NCBI GenBank assembly: GCA_017472605.1
Contig: JAFUPV010000027.1
Coordinates: 1-64,000 of the forward strand
Origin: Lachnospiraceae bacterium
GTDB taxonomy: Bacteria > Bacillota > Clostridia > Lachnospirales > Lachnospiraceae
DNA length: 64,000 nucleotides
Direction of reading: 5' to 3'
Shown: piece after piece, positions 24,073-32,249 of the stretch
Numbering within the stretch: the first letter of the stretch is position 1
Layout: every line of letters starts with the position of its first letter
Made by a program: the position numbers and the translations under genes
The notes under the pieces: generated by a model
Seen by the model: the letters and a program-made list of their open reading frames with translations, nothing else
Told to the model about the DNA's origin: nothing
Database searches by the model: none

Positions 24073-24549
24073 TTACTCCTTAAAATGTTTCAGATTAGCT
24101 TCAATCTGGATAATCGTTTGAATTGTCATCTGAAGCTGCTCCTCTGTGATTCCCTGAAACATGCATTTCATGATCTGGCTGCTTCGTTCGTCGTTCTTCT
24201 GGCAAAAATCCAGACAGAAATCCGTTAATTCGACACGCTGTTTCCGTTTATCTCTGCTGTCGGTAGAAATTTTTACAAATCCCTTTTTCTCCAGTTTGAG
24301 CAGGAGCTGCTTGACATTCTGGTGCGAACTTCCCATGATGTCAGCAAGCTCGCGTATGGTGGGACTTTCTTTACACAAATTGATGCAGATGATTGCAAAG
24401 AACTGTTTCCAGCTGATTGCTTCCATCGTCCGGTCAGCCATGGCCTGAAAGCGATTATCAAAGGCACTCAGCAATCCCAGTAAGAAGTAAGAGGATTCAA
24501 TTCCGGTAAAATCCACCTGCTCATTTTGGATGACTTCCGTTATATTCAT
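24073..24549 (-). CDS. MarR family transcriptional regulator
   Basis: 158 residues. Winged helix-turn-helix: SPTIRELADIMGSSHQNVKQ, LLLKLEKKGFVKISTDSRDK, RKQRVELTDFCLDF. The DxRxxR-like wing is present (DSRDKRKQR). MarR proteins repress their own operon until a ligand or oxidation releases them. Two palindromes upstream (24566-24601) are the likely operators. It probably controls itself and the flavodoxin-like gene. Confidence 0.88.
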   Translation of the reverse strand: MNITEVIQNEQVDFTGIESSYFLLGLLSAFDNRFQAMADRTMEAISWKQFFAIICINLCKESPTIRELADIMGSSHQNVKQLLLKLEKKGFVKISTDSRDKRKQRVELTDFCLDFCQKNDERSSQIMKCMFQGITEEQLQMTIQTIIQIEANLKHFKE

Positions 24550-24565
24550 TGCAACCTCCGAATAG

Positions 24566-24577
24566 GTAATATATTAC
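24566..24577. promoter_or_regulatory. Probable MarR operator, distal palindrome
   Basis: GTAATATATTAC, a perfect 12-nt palindrome between the MarR start codon and its predicted -10 box. Related in sequence to the second palindrome 22 nt away, i.e. two helical turns. Confidence 0.6.
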
Positions 24578-24587
24578 TAAAACAAAT

Positions 24588-24617
24588 GGTAACATGTTAC
24601 CTTTATAAAGTCAAGTG
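24588..24617 (-). promoter_or_regulatory. Promoter of the MarR operon with overlapping operator
   Basis: On the minus strand TTGACT, a 17-nt spacer and TACCAT form the promoter. The perfect 14-nt palindrome GGTAACATGTTACC (24588-24601) covers the -10 box and part of the spacer, so a bound MarR dimer would block RNA polymerase. Confidence 0.65.
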
Positions 24618-24787
24618 AAAACATTTATTCTGTTTCTCCGCACCAGATGAATATAGTTAAAATCACTGGAAAAATCGTTCAATCATCTTCCACAGATCTA
24701 TGATATTATGTTATAATCCGGTATAGTAATTCTTTCTCTTGCTTCGAACCAGACGCAAGAGCAGTTTGCTGTGTGGAGGGTCTTTTG

Positions 24788-25228
24788 ATGGAGATTAGAC
24801 GGGTTACATATGGGGATAGACGTTGGAACGATGTGAAGGATTATGCCGGTCACTGCTCCTGGCGTGCCGGAAAATCGCTGGCCAGCTTGATGGAACAGCA
24901 GATGTTTTCTGAGTGGGAAGGTGTGATTGCAGCTTTTGATCAGGAGAAAATCTGTGGATATTGTACAGTTTCAAAAACAGACTGCATCCCGGAGGTCAGT
25001 TATACGCCCTACATCGGCTATGTGTTTGTTGGGGAAGAATACAGGGGAAAACGTCTCAGTCAGAAACTGATTGAAAATGCCATGGAGTATTTGAAAACAG
25101 TTGGATTTGAGGAAGTATATCTGATCAGCGATCATGAAAATTTATACGAGAAATATGGGTTTGAAGTAATTGACCGCAGAATTGCGCCATGGGGAACCGA
25201 GGAGAAGATATATTTTCGGAGAATATAG
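24788..25228 (+). CDS. GNAT family N-acetyltransferase
   Basis: 146 residues. PYIGYVFVGEEYRGKRLSQ contains beta-4 and the acetyl-CoA loop (YRGKRLSQKL), and EVYLISDHENLYEKYGFEVI the end of the domain. WRAGKSLASLM in the N-terminal half suggests a small-molecule acceptor site, identity unknown. ATG 24788 follows TGGAGGG. A TATAAT box at about 24711 could start transcription, since the neighbouring operon points the other way. Confidence 0.86.
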   Translation: MEIRRVTYGDRRWNDVKDYAGHCSWRAGKSLASLMEQQMFSEWEGVIAAFDQEKICGYCTVSKTDCIPEVSYTPYIGYVFVGEEYRGKRLSQKLIENAMEYLKTVGFEEVYLISDHENLYEKYGFEVIDRRIAPWGTEEKIYFRRI

Positions 25229-25254
25229 GGGAGCAGGGATTCTGAGAATCAGTA

Positions 25255-25380
25255 AAAATCCCGGAGCTTCCAGAAAAAGAAGCACATGCTTTTTATCGAA
25301 CAGTCGGATTTAAGGATGAGAACGAGCAGAAGTGTTTTATAAAAAAACTGGACGGAGCGGTAGGAAAGGAGATACCATGA
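25255..25380 (+). pseudogene. C-terminal fragment of a GNAT acetyltransferase
   Basis: Frame without a start codon: PELPEKEAHAFYRTVGFKDE then FIKKLDG is the last helix and strand of a GNAT, running to TGA 25378-25380, which overlaps the ATG of the next gene in ATGA. The remaining 100 residues are absent. Evidently a deletion remnant that still supplies the coupling overlap and ribosome site for the kinase-like gene. Confidence 0.6.
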
Positions 25381-25889
25381 AAACGTTAATTGTGATAAGT
25401 GCTGCATGCGGCGTAGGAAAATCCACGATTCGGGATGCATTGGAGAACAGTGGCTTGCTGCCGGATTATGCGTGTGTAGATACCGATGGAGTTGGAATTA
25501 ACTGGTGGGACTACGCGGGAACAGACCACGAATCCCAATTTACCGATGACTGTTTTGCGGAAGCGGTAAGGATTGCAAAGGATAAAAATCTGCTGTTTGT
25601 CTGCTGTGTGAATCCCATTGATTTCTACATGAAGGTGAATCTTCCGCAGGAAATCAGCAATTCGTTTCTCATTGGAATGACGTGCTCCGAGGAAGAACTG
25701 ACAAAACGGCTGAAAGCAAGACCCGCGGAGCGGATGTGCGGAAGCGACGAATTTATTGCCGGACAGATCACATATAATAACTGGTTCCGGAAACATGCGA
25801 ATAAATTTCAGTATTTCATTGACAACACAGGATTGTCCGTGGAGGAAACGGCAAAACAGATTGCAGCATTTGTTCTTCGCCAGCAATAA
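25377..25889 (+). CDS. P-loop kinase-like NTPase
   Basis: 170 residues. Walker A is SAACGVGKST at about residues 8-17. A hydrophobic strand followed by DTDGVGINWWDYAG and the LID-like RLKARPAERMCG recall small nucleoside- or shikimate-type kinases. The substrate is not evident. ATG 25377 has AAAGGAG upstream and overlaps the stop of a GNAT remnant. Similar in style to the other stand-alone P-loop protein at 48.5 kb, though not closely alike. Confidence 0.75.
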   Translation: MKTLIVISAACGVGKSTIRDALENSGLLPDYACVDTDGVGINWWDYAGTDHESQFTDDCFAEAVRIAKDKNLLFVCCVNPIDFYMKVNLPQEISNSFLIGMTCSEEELTKRLKARPAERMCGSDEFIAGQITYNNWFRKHANKFQYFIDNTGLSVEETAKQIAAFVLRQQ

Positions 25890-25950
25890 TAAAAGAAACA
25901 GGCACAGGCACAGAAAACTGATTTGGCAGGAAAGAGCAGGTACAGAGACG

Positions 25951-26625
25951 ATGAAACGGACAAAAATCGAAATAACACTTGAAGAATTCCCCAGAGAACT
26001 GCATGGAATATTGAAAAATGCCAATGTATATGACAGTAGCTGTGGTTCACCGGCACAGGTACTATACAGTGATGCCGGATATTATATAAAAATCGCGAAA
26101 AAGGGGCAGCTGAAACGGGAGGCGGAAATGGCTTCTCTCTTTGAGCGCAAAGGAATTGGCGCTAAAGTGGAGGCATATCTTTCAGAAGACAGGGATTATC
26201 TTGTAACTGAGAGCGCCAGAGGTGAGGACGGAACCAACCATTTATCGGATCCCGAAAAGCTTTGCGGGGAACTTGCCAAAGCCATGAAGCTGCTGCACAG
26301 CATTCCGGTTACGGATCTTCCGATTTCCCCGTGCATGGAAACATATGCGGAACTGGTATCGGAAAAAAAGATGAAGCAGGACACGTTAATTCACGGTGAT
26401 TTCTGCTTACCAAATGTAATGCTGGATGACTGGAAGTTCAGCGGATTTATTGATACCGGTCTGGCGGGAGTCGGTGACAGGCACATTGATCTGTACTGGG
26501 TGCTGTGGTCACTGCAGTACAATCTGAAAACCGATCGGTATACGGATTATTTCATCGATTTATATGGACGAGATCAGGTGGACCGGGAGATTTTGAAAAA
26601 GGTTGCGGAAAGGGAGCATGGGTAA
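25951..26625 (+). CDS. APH(3')-like aminoglycoside phosphotransferase homolog, shortened
   Basis: 224 residues. YYIKIAKKGQLKREAEM (nucleotide-binding Lys), YLVTESARGEDGT (hinge), LIHGDFCLPNVMLDDW (catalytic loop) and FSGFIDTGLAGVGDRHID (metal-binding Asp) follow the APH(3') order. Typical members are about 260 residues; the spacer between the hinge region and the catalytic loop (around residue 130) is about 40 residues short, which may be an in-frame deletion. Drug phosphorylation is therefore uncertain. ATG 25951 follows GAGCAGG. Confidence 0.75.
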   Translation: MKRTKIEITLEEFPRELHGILKNANVYDSSCGSPAQVLYSDAGYYIKIAKKGQLKREAEMASLFERKGIGAKVEAYLSEDRDYLVTESARGEDGTNHLSDPEKLCGELAKAMKLLHSIPVTDLPISPCMETYAELVSEKKMKQDTLIHGDFCLPNVMLDDWKFSGFIDTGLAGVGDRHIDLYWVLWSLQYNLKTDRYTDYFIDLYGRDQVDREILKKVAEREHG

Positions 26626-26651
26626 AGGCAAAGTGCCGATAAGGAGGAACG

Positions 26652-27152
26652 ATGGCAATTCCGGGAATTGATCAGCCTGAGACGATTCAGGTGGATGAAA
26701 GCATACGGTTACGAAAATTCGATGGAATCTATGAATTTGCATTGGAATGGTATCAGGATGAAGAACTGGTTTATCTGGTTGACGGAGACCGAACCCCATA
26801 TTCACAGGAGCGGCTGAAACGGATGTATGAATATCTGGATGCCCATGGGGAACTGTATTTCATCGAAGCGCTGGAGAACGATACATACAGACCAATTGGC
26901 GATGTGACATTCTGGAAAGAGGACATGCCCATCGTGATCGGTGATGGTGCGTACCGGGGAAAGAAAATCGGACAGAAAGTGATTGCTTCCCTGGTTAAGC
27001 GCGGACGGGAACTGGGATATGACTGTCTGTATGTTTCGGAGATTTATGATTACAATATTGCGTCCAGAACATGTTTTGACCATGTTGGATTTTGTGCATA
27101 TGAGAAGACAGAGAAGGGGAAGCGGTATCGGTTCGAGTTGAAAAACGAGTGA
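26652..27152 (+). CDS. GNAT family N-acetyltransferase
   Basis: 166 residues. IGDVTFWKEDMPIVIGDGAY is the middle of the sheet, YRGKKIGQKVIASLVKRGRE the acetyl-CoA loop and helix, and YDYNIASRTCFDHVGF the conserved end. The N-terminal ALEWYQDEELVYLVDG is typical of a Clostridia subgroup with no known acceptor. ATG 26652 follows AAGGAGG with good spacing. It stands 26 nt after the APH-like gene. Confidence 0.86.
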   Translation: MAIPGIDQPETIQVDESIRLRKFDGIYEFALEWYQDEELVYLVDGDRTPYSQERLKRMYEYLDAHGELYFIEALENDTYRPIGDVTFWKEDMPIVIGDGAYRGKKIGQKVIASLVKRGRELGYDCLYVSEIYDYNIASRTCFDHVGFCAYEKTEKGKRYRFELKNE

Positions 27153-27195
27153 AATCGACCAATGGGAGGAGATTCTGAAGAGAGGAGCAGACAGT

Positions 27196-28188
27196 ATGGA
27201 GTATTCGATGGAAGACAGATACCAGGCGATTGTAAACGCATGCTTACAGGAAAAAGGAAAAAATCCGATTCAGATATTCGGGAAAATTGCAGATCAGGAA
27301 TATATCCGGATCCATGGGCCGGAGCACCATGTGCTGGATGGCGCATCGTTGCTTACCGCATATCATAATGCCGGAGGAAACCTTGATCTGAGACAGAGCC
27401 TGGATGAACTGGTAAAAAGAGGTGCTCAGATGCCGGGAGCAACTTGTGGATTATGGGGCGTTTGCGGTGCAGTCAGTTCTGTCGGTGCGGCATTGTCTAT
27501 TATTGACCAGACAGGTCCGTTGACAGAAGATGAATCGTGGGGAAACCATATGCGATTCACGTCAAAAGCGTTGGAAGCGCTGGCGCAGGTTGGCGGTCCC
27601 AGGTGCTGCAAACGGGATGGATTTCTTGTGCTTCGCGAAGCGGTAAAATTTGTAAATGACAACTATGGAGTTTCGTTGGAGCAGAGTGATATTCATTGTC
27701 ATTATAGCGATAAAAATAAACAATGTAAAAAGAACGGCTGCCCGTTTTACCGGAAAAAAATCGCTTTTATCTGCGTGCACAACTCCTGTCGAAGCCAGAT
27801 CGCGGAAGCGCTGGGAAAGAAATACTTATCGGATTTCTTTGAATGCTATTCGGCTGGCACAGAACGGAAACCACAGATCAATCAGGATGCTGTCCGCATT
27901 ATGAAAGAACGGTATCAGATTGACATGGAAAAAACGCAGTACTCCAAGCTGATTTCTGAAATTCCCGATCCGGACCTTGCAATCTCCATGGGATGTAATG
28001 TGGGATGTCCGTTCATCGGACGGGCGTTTGATGAGAATTGGGGGCTGGAAGATCCAACCGGAAAATCGGACGAAGAATTTATCCGGGTAATGGAAGCGAT
28101 TGAGACAAGAATTCTTCAATTGAGGTCAGAGGAGGAGCTTTGCAATGGTAGATCTGAAAGATTTGCAGAGAAAGGTATATCAGAATAA
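27196..28188 (+). CDS. DUF5714 protein fused to an arsenate reductase/low-Mr phosphatase domain
   Basis: 330 residues. Residues 1-185 match DUF5714 (GPEHHVLDGASLLTAYHNAG, PGATCGLWGVCGAVSSVGAA, cysteine-rich end CKKNGCPFYRK). From about 188 the sequence is a thioredoxin-type arsenate reductase: IAFICVHNSCRSQIAEAL (P-loop CxxxxxR), ISMGCNVGCPFIGRAFDENW and GLEDPTGKSDEEF. Both normally occur separately, so this is an unusual fusion. The last 15 residues overlap the next gene and do not look conserved; an end frameshift is possible. ATG 27196 follows AGAGGAG. Confidence 0.82.
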   Translation: MEYSMEDRYQAIVNACLQEKGKNPIQIFGKIADQEYIRIHGPEHHVLDGASLLTAYHNAGGNLDLRQSLDELVKRGAQMPGATCGLWGVCGAVSSVGAALSIIDQTGPLTEDESWGNHMRFTSKALEALAQVGGPRCCKRDGFLVLREAVKFVNDNYGVSLEQSDIHCHYSDKNKQCKKNGCPFYRKKIAFICVHNSCRSQIAEALGKKYLSDFFECYSAGTERKPQINQDAVRIMKERYQIDMEKTQYSKLISEIPDPDLAISMGCNVGCPFIGRAFDENWGLEDPTGKSDEEFIRVMEAIETRILQLRSEEELCNGRSERFAEKGISE

Positions 28189-28450
28189 AGTAGATCATAA
28201 GTTCAATGTAACCAATATTGAGTTTGAATTCTGTCTTGCTTATGGGGAAATGGCAGAGGCATATCAGGCATATTTGAAGAAAAAGGATGATCTTGGCGAG
28301 GAACTGGCCGATGTTGCGATTTATCTGCTGGGACTTGCGGAGATTCTTGGCATTGATCTGGAGCAGGAAATTCTGCAGAAAATGGAGAAAAACAGGAAGA
28401 GGATCTACAGGGAAGTGAATGGGGAAATGATAAAAGTGGAAGGGGAATGA
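28145..28450 (+). CDS. MazG-like nucleotide pyrophosphohydrolase
   Basis: 101 residues. EFCLAYGEMAEAYQAYLKK, then LGEELADVAIYLLGLAEIL, carries the ExxE...EExxD helices that bind Mg and hydrolyse nucleoside triphosphates in the MazG superfamily. Likely a house-cleaning enzyme for aberrant NTPs. ATG 28145 follows GAGGAGGAG and overlaps the preceding fusion gene by 44 nt. A second MazG-like end lies at the left window edge but the two are not obviously duplicates. Confidence 0.83.
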   Translation: MVDLKDLQRKVYQNKVDHKFNVTNIEFEFCLAYGEMAEAYQAYLKKKDDLGEELADVAIYLLGLAEILGIDLEQEILQKMEKNRKRIYREVNGEMIKVEGE

Positions 28451-28492
28451 CGGGGCAAAAGCCTTAGACAGCATTTTCGGAAAGAAAACATG

Positions 28493-28521
28493 TTTACAGT
28501 TTTTTTTCAATGAGTTATAAT
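28493..28521 (+). promoter_or_regulatory. Predicted promoter of the Rpn-family gene
   Basis: -35 TTTACA (28493-28498), 17-nt spacer with a T run, -10 TATAAT (28516-28521). Confidence 0.68.
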
Positions 28522-28597
28522 ATAAGAAATACGAATGATAATTACCTCCCAAAGTACAGAAGATATGAAATCAGAATGGAAAGAAAGGGTAAGTGAG

Positions 28598-29449
28598 ATG
28601 AACAGAAAACCGTGGGAGGAATTAGTAATTACAGATGATTTTTTATTTGGAAAGGTGATGACCGATCCAATCATTTGTAAGGGGACATTGGAACGGATTC
28701 TTGGCGTGAAAATTGAATCTATTGAGTATCCGGAACGACAGAAAGTGATTGATGTAGATTATGACGCAAAAGGGGTTCGTCTGGATGTTTATGTACAGGA
28801 TGGGAAGGGAACCGTTTACAACATTGAAATGCAGGCATTAAGTACTGATAATTTGCCGAAACGAAGTCGATATTATCAGGGAATGATTGATTTGAACCTG
28901 CTTGAAAAAGGTGCTCATTACTCGGAGCTGAACCAGAGTTATGTTATCTTTGTCTGTAATTTTGACTTGTTTAAATGCGGCAGACATTTGTATACATTTG
29001 AAAATATTTGTTTGCAGGATAAAGAGATTTGTCTTAAGGATGAAACAACAAAAATCTTTTTAAATGCAAAAGGCACAATGAATGATGTTAGTGACGAATT
29101 GAAAGCATTCCTTAACTATGTCAGCACCGGAGAAGTATCAGACGATAAATTTGTAAATGCGGTTGATCAGGCAGTTAAGTCAGCCCGTGAAAACAAGGAA
29201 TGGAGGCGGGAATATATGACGCAGTATATGCGTGAATTAGAAATCAAGATGAAGGCTCGTGCCGATGGAAAGGTGATTAGTATCATTTCACAGATACGTA
29301 AGAAAATTGTGAAAGGGTTGTCCTGCGAAGTAATTGCAGATATGTTGGAGACTGATGTTGAGATGGTAGAGAAAATTGTAGAATTGATAAAGGAAAATCC
29401 ATCATTGGATGACGAGATGATTTATGCGCAGTTTGAAGATCGTGAGTGA
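28598..29449 (+). CDS. Rpn family PD-(D/E)xK nuclease/putative transposase
   Basis: 283 residues. ITDDFLFGKVMTDPIICKG, RLDVYVQDGKGTVYNIEMQ (the D...ExQ nuclease signature) and KRSRYYQGMIDLNLLEKG are the standard blocks of the Rpn (PD-(D/E)xK transposase-like) family. Such genes are multicopy in Clostridia and promote RecA-independent recombination in E. coli relatives; whether this one does is unknown. ATG 28598 follows AAAGGG; an upstream in-frame ATG at 28535 has no site. It has its own promoter and terminator, an independent unit. Confidence 0.85.
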   Translation: MNRKPWEELVITDDFLFGKVMTDPIICKGTLERILGVKIESIEYPERQKVIDVDYDAKGVRLDVYVQDGKGTVYNIEMQALSTDNLPKRSRYYQGMIDLNLLEKGAHYSELNQSYVIFVCNFDLFKCGRHLYTFENICLQDKEICLKDETTKIFLNAKGTMNDVSDELKAFLNYVSTGEVSDDKFVNAVDQAVKSARENKEWRREYMTQYMRELEIKMKARADGKVISIISQIRKKIVKGLSCEVIADMLETDVEMVEKIVELIKENPSLDDEMIYAQFEDRE

Positions 29450-29484
29450 ATGGATATCTGATCATTTCAAACATATTGTGCTGC

Positions 29485-29523
29485 AAGGATTGCCCGGAAA
29501 TGATTCCGGGCAATCTTGTTCTT
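29485..29523 (+). terminator. Terminator after the Rpn-family gene
   Basis: GATTGCCCGG (29488-29497) pairs perfectly with CCGGGCAATC (29506-29515), 8-nt loop, then TTGTTCTT. Confidence 0.75.
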
Positions 29524-29548
29524 AATGAGAAGAGGCAGGAGGAAAAAA

Positions 29549-30355
29549 ATGGAAATCAGAGATCAGAGAATTGATGCCGGAAAAGGGTTCGACTGGGGAC
29601 GAACTTCAAAAGAATATGCAAAGTACAGAGACATTTATCCGGAGTTGTTTTACCGAAAAATCACGGATCGGGGGCTGTGTGTGACTGGACAGAAGTGTCT
29701 GGATCTGGGAACGGGAACCGGTGTGCTGCCGAGAAATCTGTATCGTCATGGCGCAAAATGGATCGGAACTGACATTTCCAGAGAACAGATTGAGCAGGCA
29801 GAGATTCTGACAAAGCAGAGTCACATGGAGATTGAGTACCTGGTAACTCCTGCAGAATCCATTCCGTTTCCGCCAGATACCTTTGATGTGGTAACTGCAT
29901 GTCAGTGTTTCTGGTATTTTGACCATTCCAGATTAATGCCTGTTATTGCCGATCGACTGAAGGAAGACGGAAAGCTTCTGATTCTTCAGATGGCGTGGCT
30001 TCCGTTTGAGGATGCGCTTGCCGGTGCCAGTGAGGAGCTGGTGCTGAAATACAGTCCCAACTGGTCAGGTGCAGGGTGGACCAGAAGGCCGGTTGGAATC
30101 CCGGATGCGGTATATGAATTTTTTGAACTGGAAGATCATGAAGAATATGATGTGATGGTTCCGTTTACAAAGGAAACCTGGCATGGACGAATGAAGGCAT
30201 GCAGAGGTGTCGGTGCGTCTTTGAATCCGCAGGAGCTGGAAAGCTGGGAGGGGGAGCATCGGAAACTTCTGGACCAGATTGCACCGGAACAGTTCGAAGT
30301 GAAGCATTTTGCCGCAATGGCTGTGCTGCGGGTGAAAAAGAAATCGAACCGGTGA
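29549..30355 (+). CDS. Class I SAM-dependent methyltransferase
   Basis: 268 residues. CLDLGTGTGVLPRNLYRHG is motif I, WIGTDISREQIEQAEI motif II, and FDVVTACQCFWYFDHSRLMP motif IV. The order and the WGRTSKEYAKYRDIYPELFY leader match a methyltransferase group common in Firmicutes with unknown acceptors. ATG 29549 follows GGCAGGAGG. The following gene begins 16 nt after the stop, probably in one transcript. Confidence 0.86.
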   Translation: MEIRDQRIDAGKGFDWGRTSKEYAKYRDIYPELFYRKITDRGLCVTGQKCLDLGTGTGVLPRNLYRHGAKWIGTDISREQIEQAEILTKQSHMEIEYLVTPAESIPFPPDTFDVVTACQCFWYFDHSRLMPVIADRLKEDGKLLILQMAWLPFEDALAGASEELVLKYSPNWSGAGWTRRPVGIPDAVYEFFELEDHEEYDVMVPFTKETWHGRMKACRGVGASLNPQELESWEGEHRKLLDQIAPEQFEVKHFAAMAVLRVKKKSNR

Positions 30356-30371
30356 GAAGAAGGAGGCGGAA

Positions 30372-31124
30372 ATGAGCATGGCAGACATTAAAATCATGGA
30401 TCGCGTGGAGCAATTGCTGGAGATGTACCGGCAGGGAAAGCTGGGCGGTGAGGTGATGCCGGAAGATGCCAATCCTCATCTGGAAAAGGGAAGTGCGGAA
30501 AACTATCTGTATTTTACCCTGCCCATGGCGCTGAACTATCAGCGGAATTCCTATACGTTATGGGAAAGCGCGAAGAAAACCTGGGAGGATGGGGAAACAG
30601 GATTTGTTTTTAATCCGAATGAATGTCTGCAGAGATCCTTTGAAGACGTTCAGCAGGCATTGACCCGATATAAAGTTGCCCTGCAGAAACAGAAGCAGAC
30701 GGAGATTTGGCTGAAGCTTTGTGAAACCTTTGTAACTCGCTTTGGCGGTGATATCCGGAAATTATTCGATGAAAATAGCAATGATATCGACCGGATCCGA
30801 ACCTTCATACAGGTGGAACACAAAAAGGAATTTCCCTACCTGTCCGGAACAAAAATATGTAACTACTGGCTGTACGTCATTTACCAGTATACGGACCGGA
30901 CATTCACCAGTCTGGACCGGCTGACGGTTGCGCCGGATACCCATGTCTGCAAGGCAACCAGGAAACTGGGACTGATCACGGAAGACGAATACAATGCCTC
31001 AAACGTGCAGCAGCTTGTGATTGAGGCATGGAACCAACAGCTTGCAGGGACGCGGTACAAGCCCATCGATGTGCATACACCGCTTTGGCTGTGGAGCAGG
31101 AATGGATTTCGTGAGATTGAATAG
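30372..31124 (+). CDS. Uncharacterised protein, possible HhH-GPD (DNA glycosylase-like) fold
   Basis: 250 residues, all-helical by appearance. FPYLSGTKICNYWLYVIYQY followed by VAPDTHVCKATRKLGLI resembles the helix-hairpin-helix and DTHVxR..RLG segment of endonuclease III-like glycosylases, with the catalytic Asp candidate at PDTHV. No iron-sulfur cysteines are visible at the end. The rest of the sequence is not recognisable. The annotation is tentative. ATG 30372 follows AAGGAGGCGG. Confidence 0.55.
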   Translation: MSMADIKIMDRVEQLLEMYRQGKLGGEVMPEDANPHLEKGSAENYLYFTLPMALNYQRNSYTLWESAKKTWEDGETGFVFNPNECLQRSFEDVQQALTRYKVALQKQKQTEIWLKLCETFVTRFGGDIRKLFDENSNDIDRIRTFIQVEHKKEFPYLSGTKICNYWLYVIYQYTDRTFTSLDRLTVAPDTHVCKATRKLGLITEDEYNASNVQQLVIEAWNQQLAGTRYKPIDVHTPLWLWSRNGFREIE

Positions 31125-31132
31125 GAAAGGAA

Positions 31133-31748
31133 ATGGACAGAACAATGTGCAGAATCTTGTGCTCCACCGGAGCTTTGATTGGCAGGCCAAACGGCCGCAA
31201 TTACCGTTTACTGAAGGATTTGGCCGGGCAGCTGACCTGTGACGGATTCGAGTTTATGATGTATGACAGCTGGTATGACCAGGTGGATGAGCTGACGGAT
31301 TATCTGCTGGATTTGAAGCTGAATGTTCCGGTGATGCACTGCGAAAAGAAGATCGGAGAGGCAATCAGCAAGGGAACAGAGGACGAGTTGGAAACAGCCA
31401 GCCATCTGTTTGAAATCAATTGTCAGATTGCAGAAAAGCTGGGTGCGAAAAAGCTGGTGATCCATCTGTGGGATGGTATTACATCGGATCAGAACTTCGA
31501 TAATAATAAACGAACATACCGTCATCTGGCTGATGCGTCCGCTGCACATGGACTGGAAAAACCTGCGAACCTTGCCGGTTGGAAGAGGGAACATCAATTT
31601 TGCCCCGTTCTTCGCACATGTCAAAAAGAGCGGATATCGGGATACATTTACGGTAGAAGCAACGGCTTTTGGCGCTGATGGCGCTGTGGACGTGGAGATG
31701 CTGAATGAGCAGTTTAAGCGGATCCGGGAAGGACTTTCGGAAGGATAA
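31133..31748 (+). pseudogene. Sugar-phosphate isomerase/epimerase-like (TIM barrel) gene with out-of-frame deletion
   Basis: The left part reads MCRILCSTGALIGRPNGRNY ... KKLVIHLWDGITSD, the first half of a xylose-isomerase-like TIM barrel. At about 31553 the frame changes: the next frame continues HMDWKNLRTLPVGRGNINF and FTVEATAFGADGAVD, the barrel's C-terminal end, to 31748. A block of roughly 70 residues that should lie between is missing, so this is an internal deletion joining HG/MD codons out of frame. The original frame runs on to 31678 without homology. Confidence 0.75.
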
Positions 31749-31769
31749 CTGCAAAGAAAGGATAAGACT

Positions 31770-32207
31770 ATGATCAGAGAAGCATGTTTTGAGGATTTGC
31801 AGGCAATACTGGAGCTTTATCTGAATCTTCACGAAACCGGGATCCCGGAGGAATCCGCGCATCTGAATCAGACTTGGAAAACAATCATGGAAGATGAAAA
31901 CCACCATCTGATTGTCTGCGAGACAGACGGAAGAATCGTCTCTTCCTGTGTCTGTGTGATCATTCCGAATCTGACCAGAGGCGTGCGGCCCTATGCATTT
32001 GTGGAAAACGTGGTGACGCATCGGGAATACAGGGGAAGAGGGTACGCAACGGAATGTCTGGCATACGCGAAGAAGATTGCAAAAGAGAAAAACTGCTATA
32101 AAATGATGCTGCTGACCGGTTCAAAGAGTGAAAAGACGCTGGAATTTTACCGAAATGCGGGATATAACAGCGTGGATAAGACGGCGTTTATTCAGTGGCT
32201 GGAGTAG
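31770..32207 (+). CDS. GNAT family N-acetyltransferase
   Basis: 145 residues. MIREACFEDLQAILELYLNL opens it, AFVENVVTHREYRGRGYATE includes the acetyl-CoA loop (YRGRGYATECL) and MMLLTGSKSEKTLEFYRNAG the closing strand and helix. This is the compact single-domain type; acceptor unknown. ATG 31770 follows GAAAGG. A frame starting in the middle is a shadow. Confidence 0.87.
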   Translation: MIREACFEDLQAILELYLNLHETGIPEESAHLNQTWKTIMEDENHHLIVCETDGRIVSSCVCVIIPNLTRGVRPYAFVENVVTHREYRGRGYATECLAYAKKIAKEKNCYKMMLLTGSKSEKTLEFYRNAGYNSVDKTAFIQWLE

Positions 32208-32249
32208 GGAAGAAGGATTGGTGCTGGTTTGGCAGAGAGGAGCAAAGGG

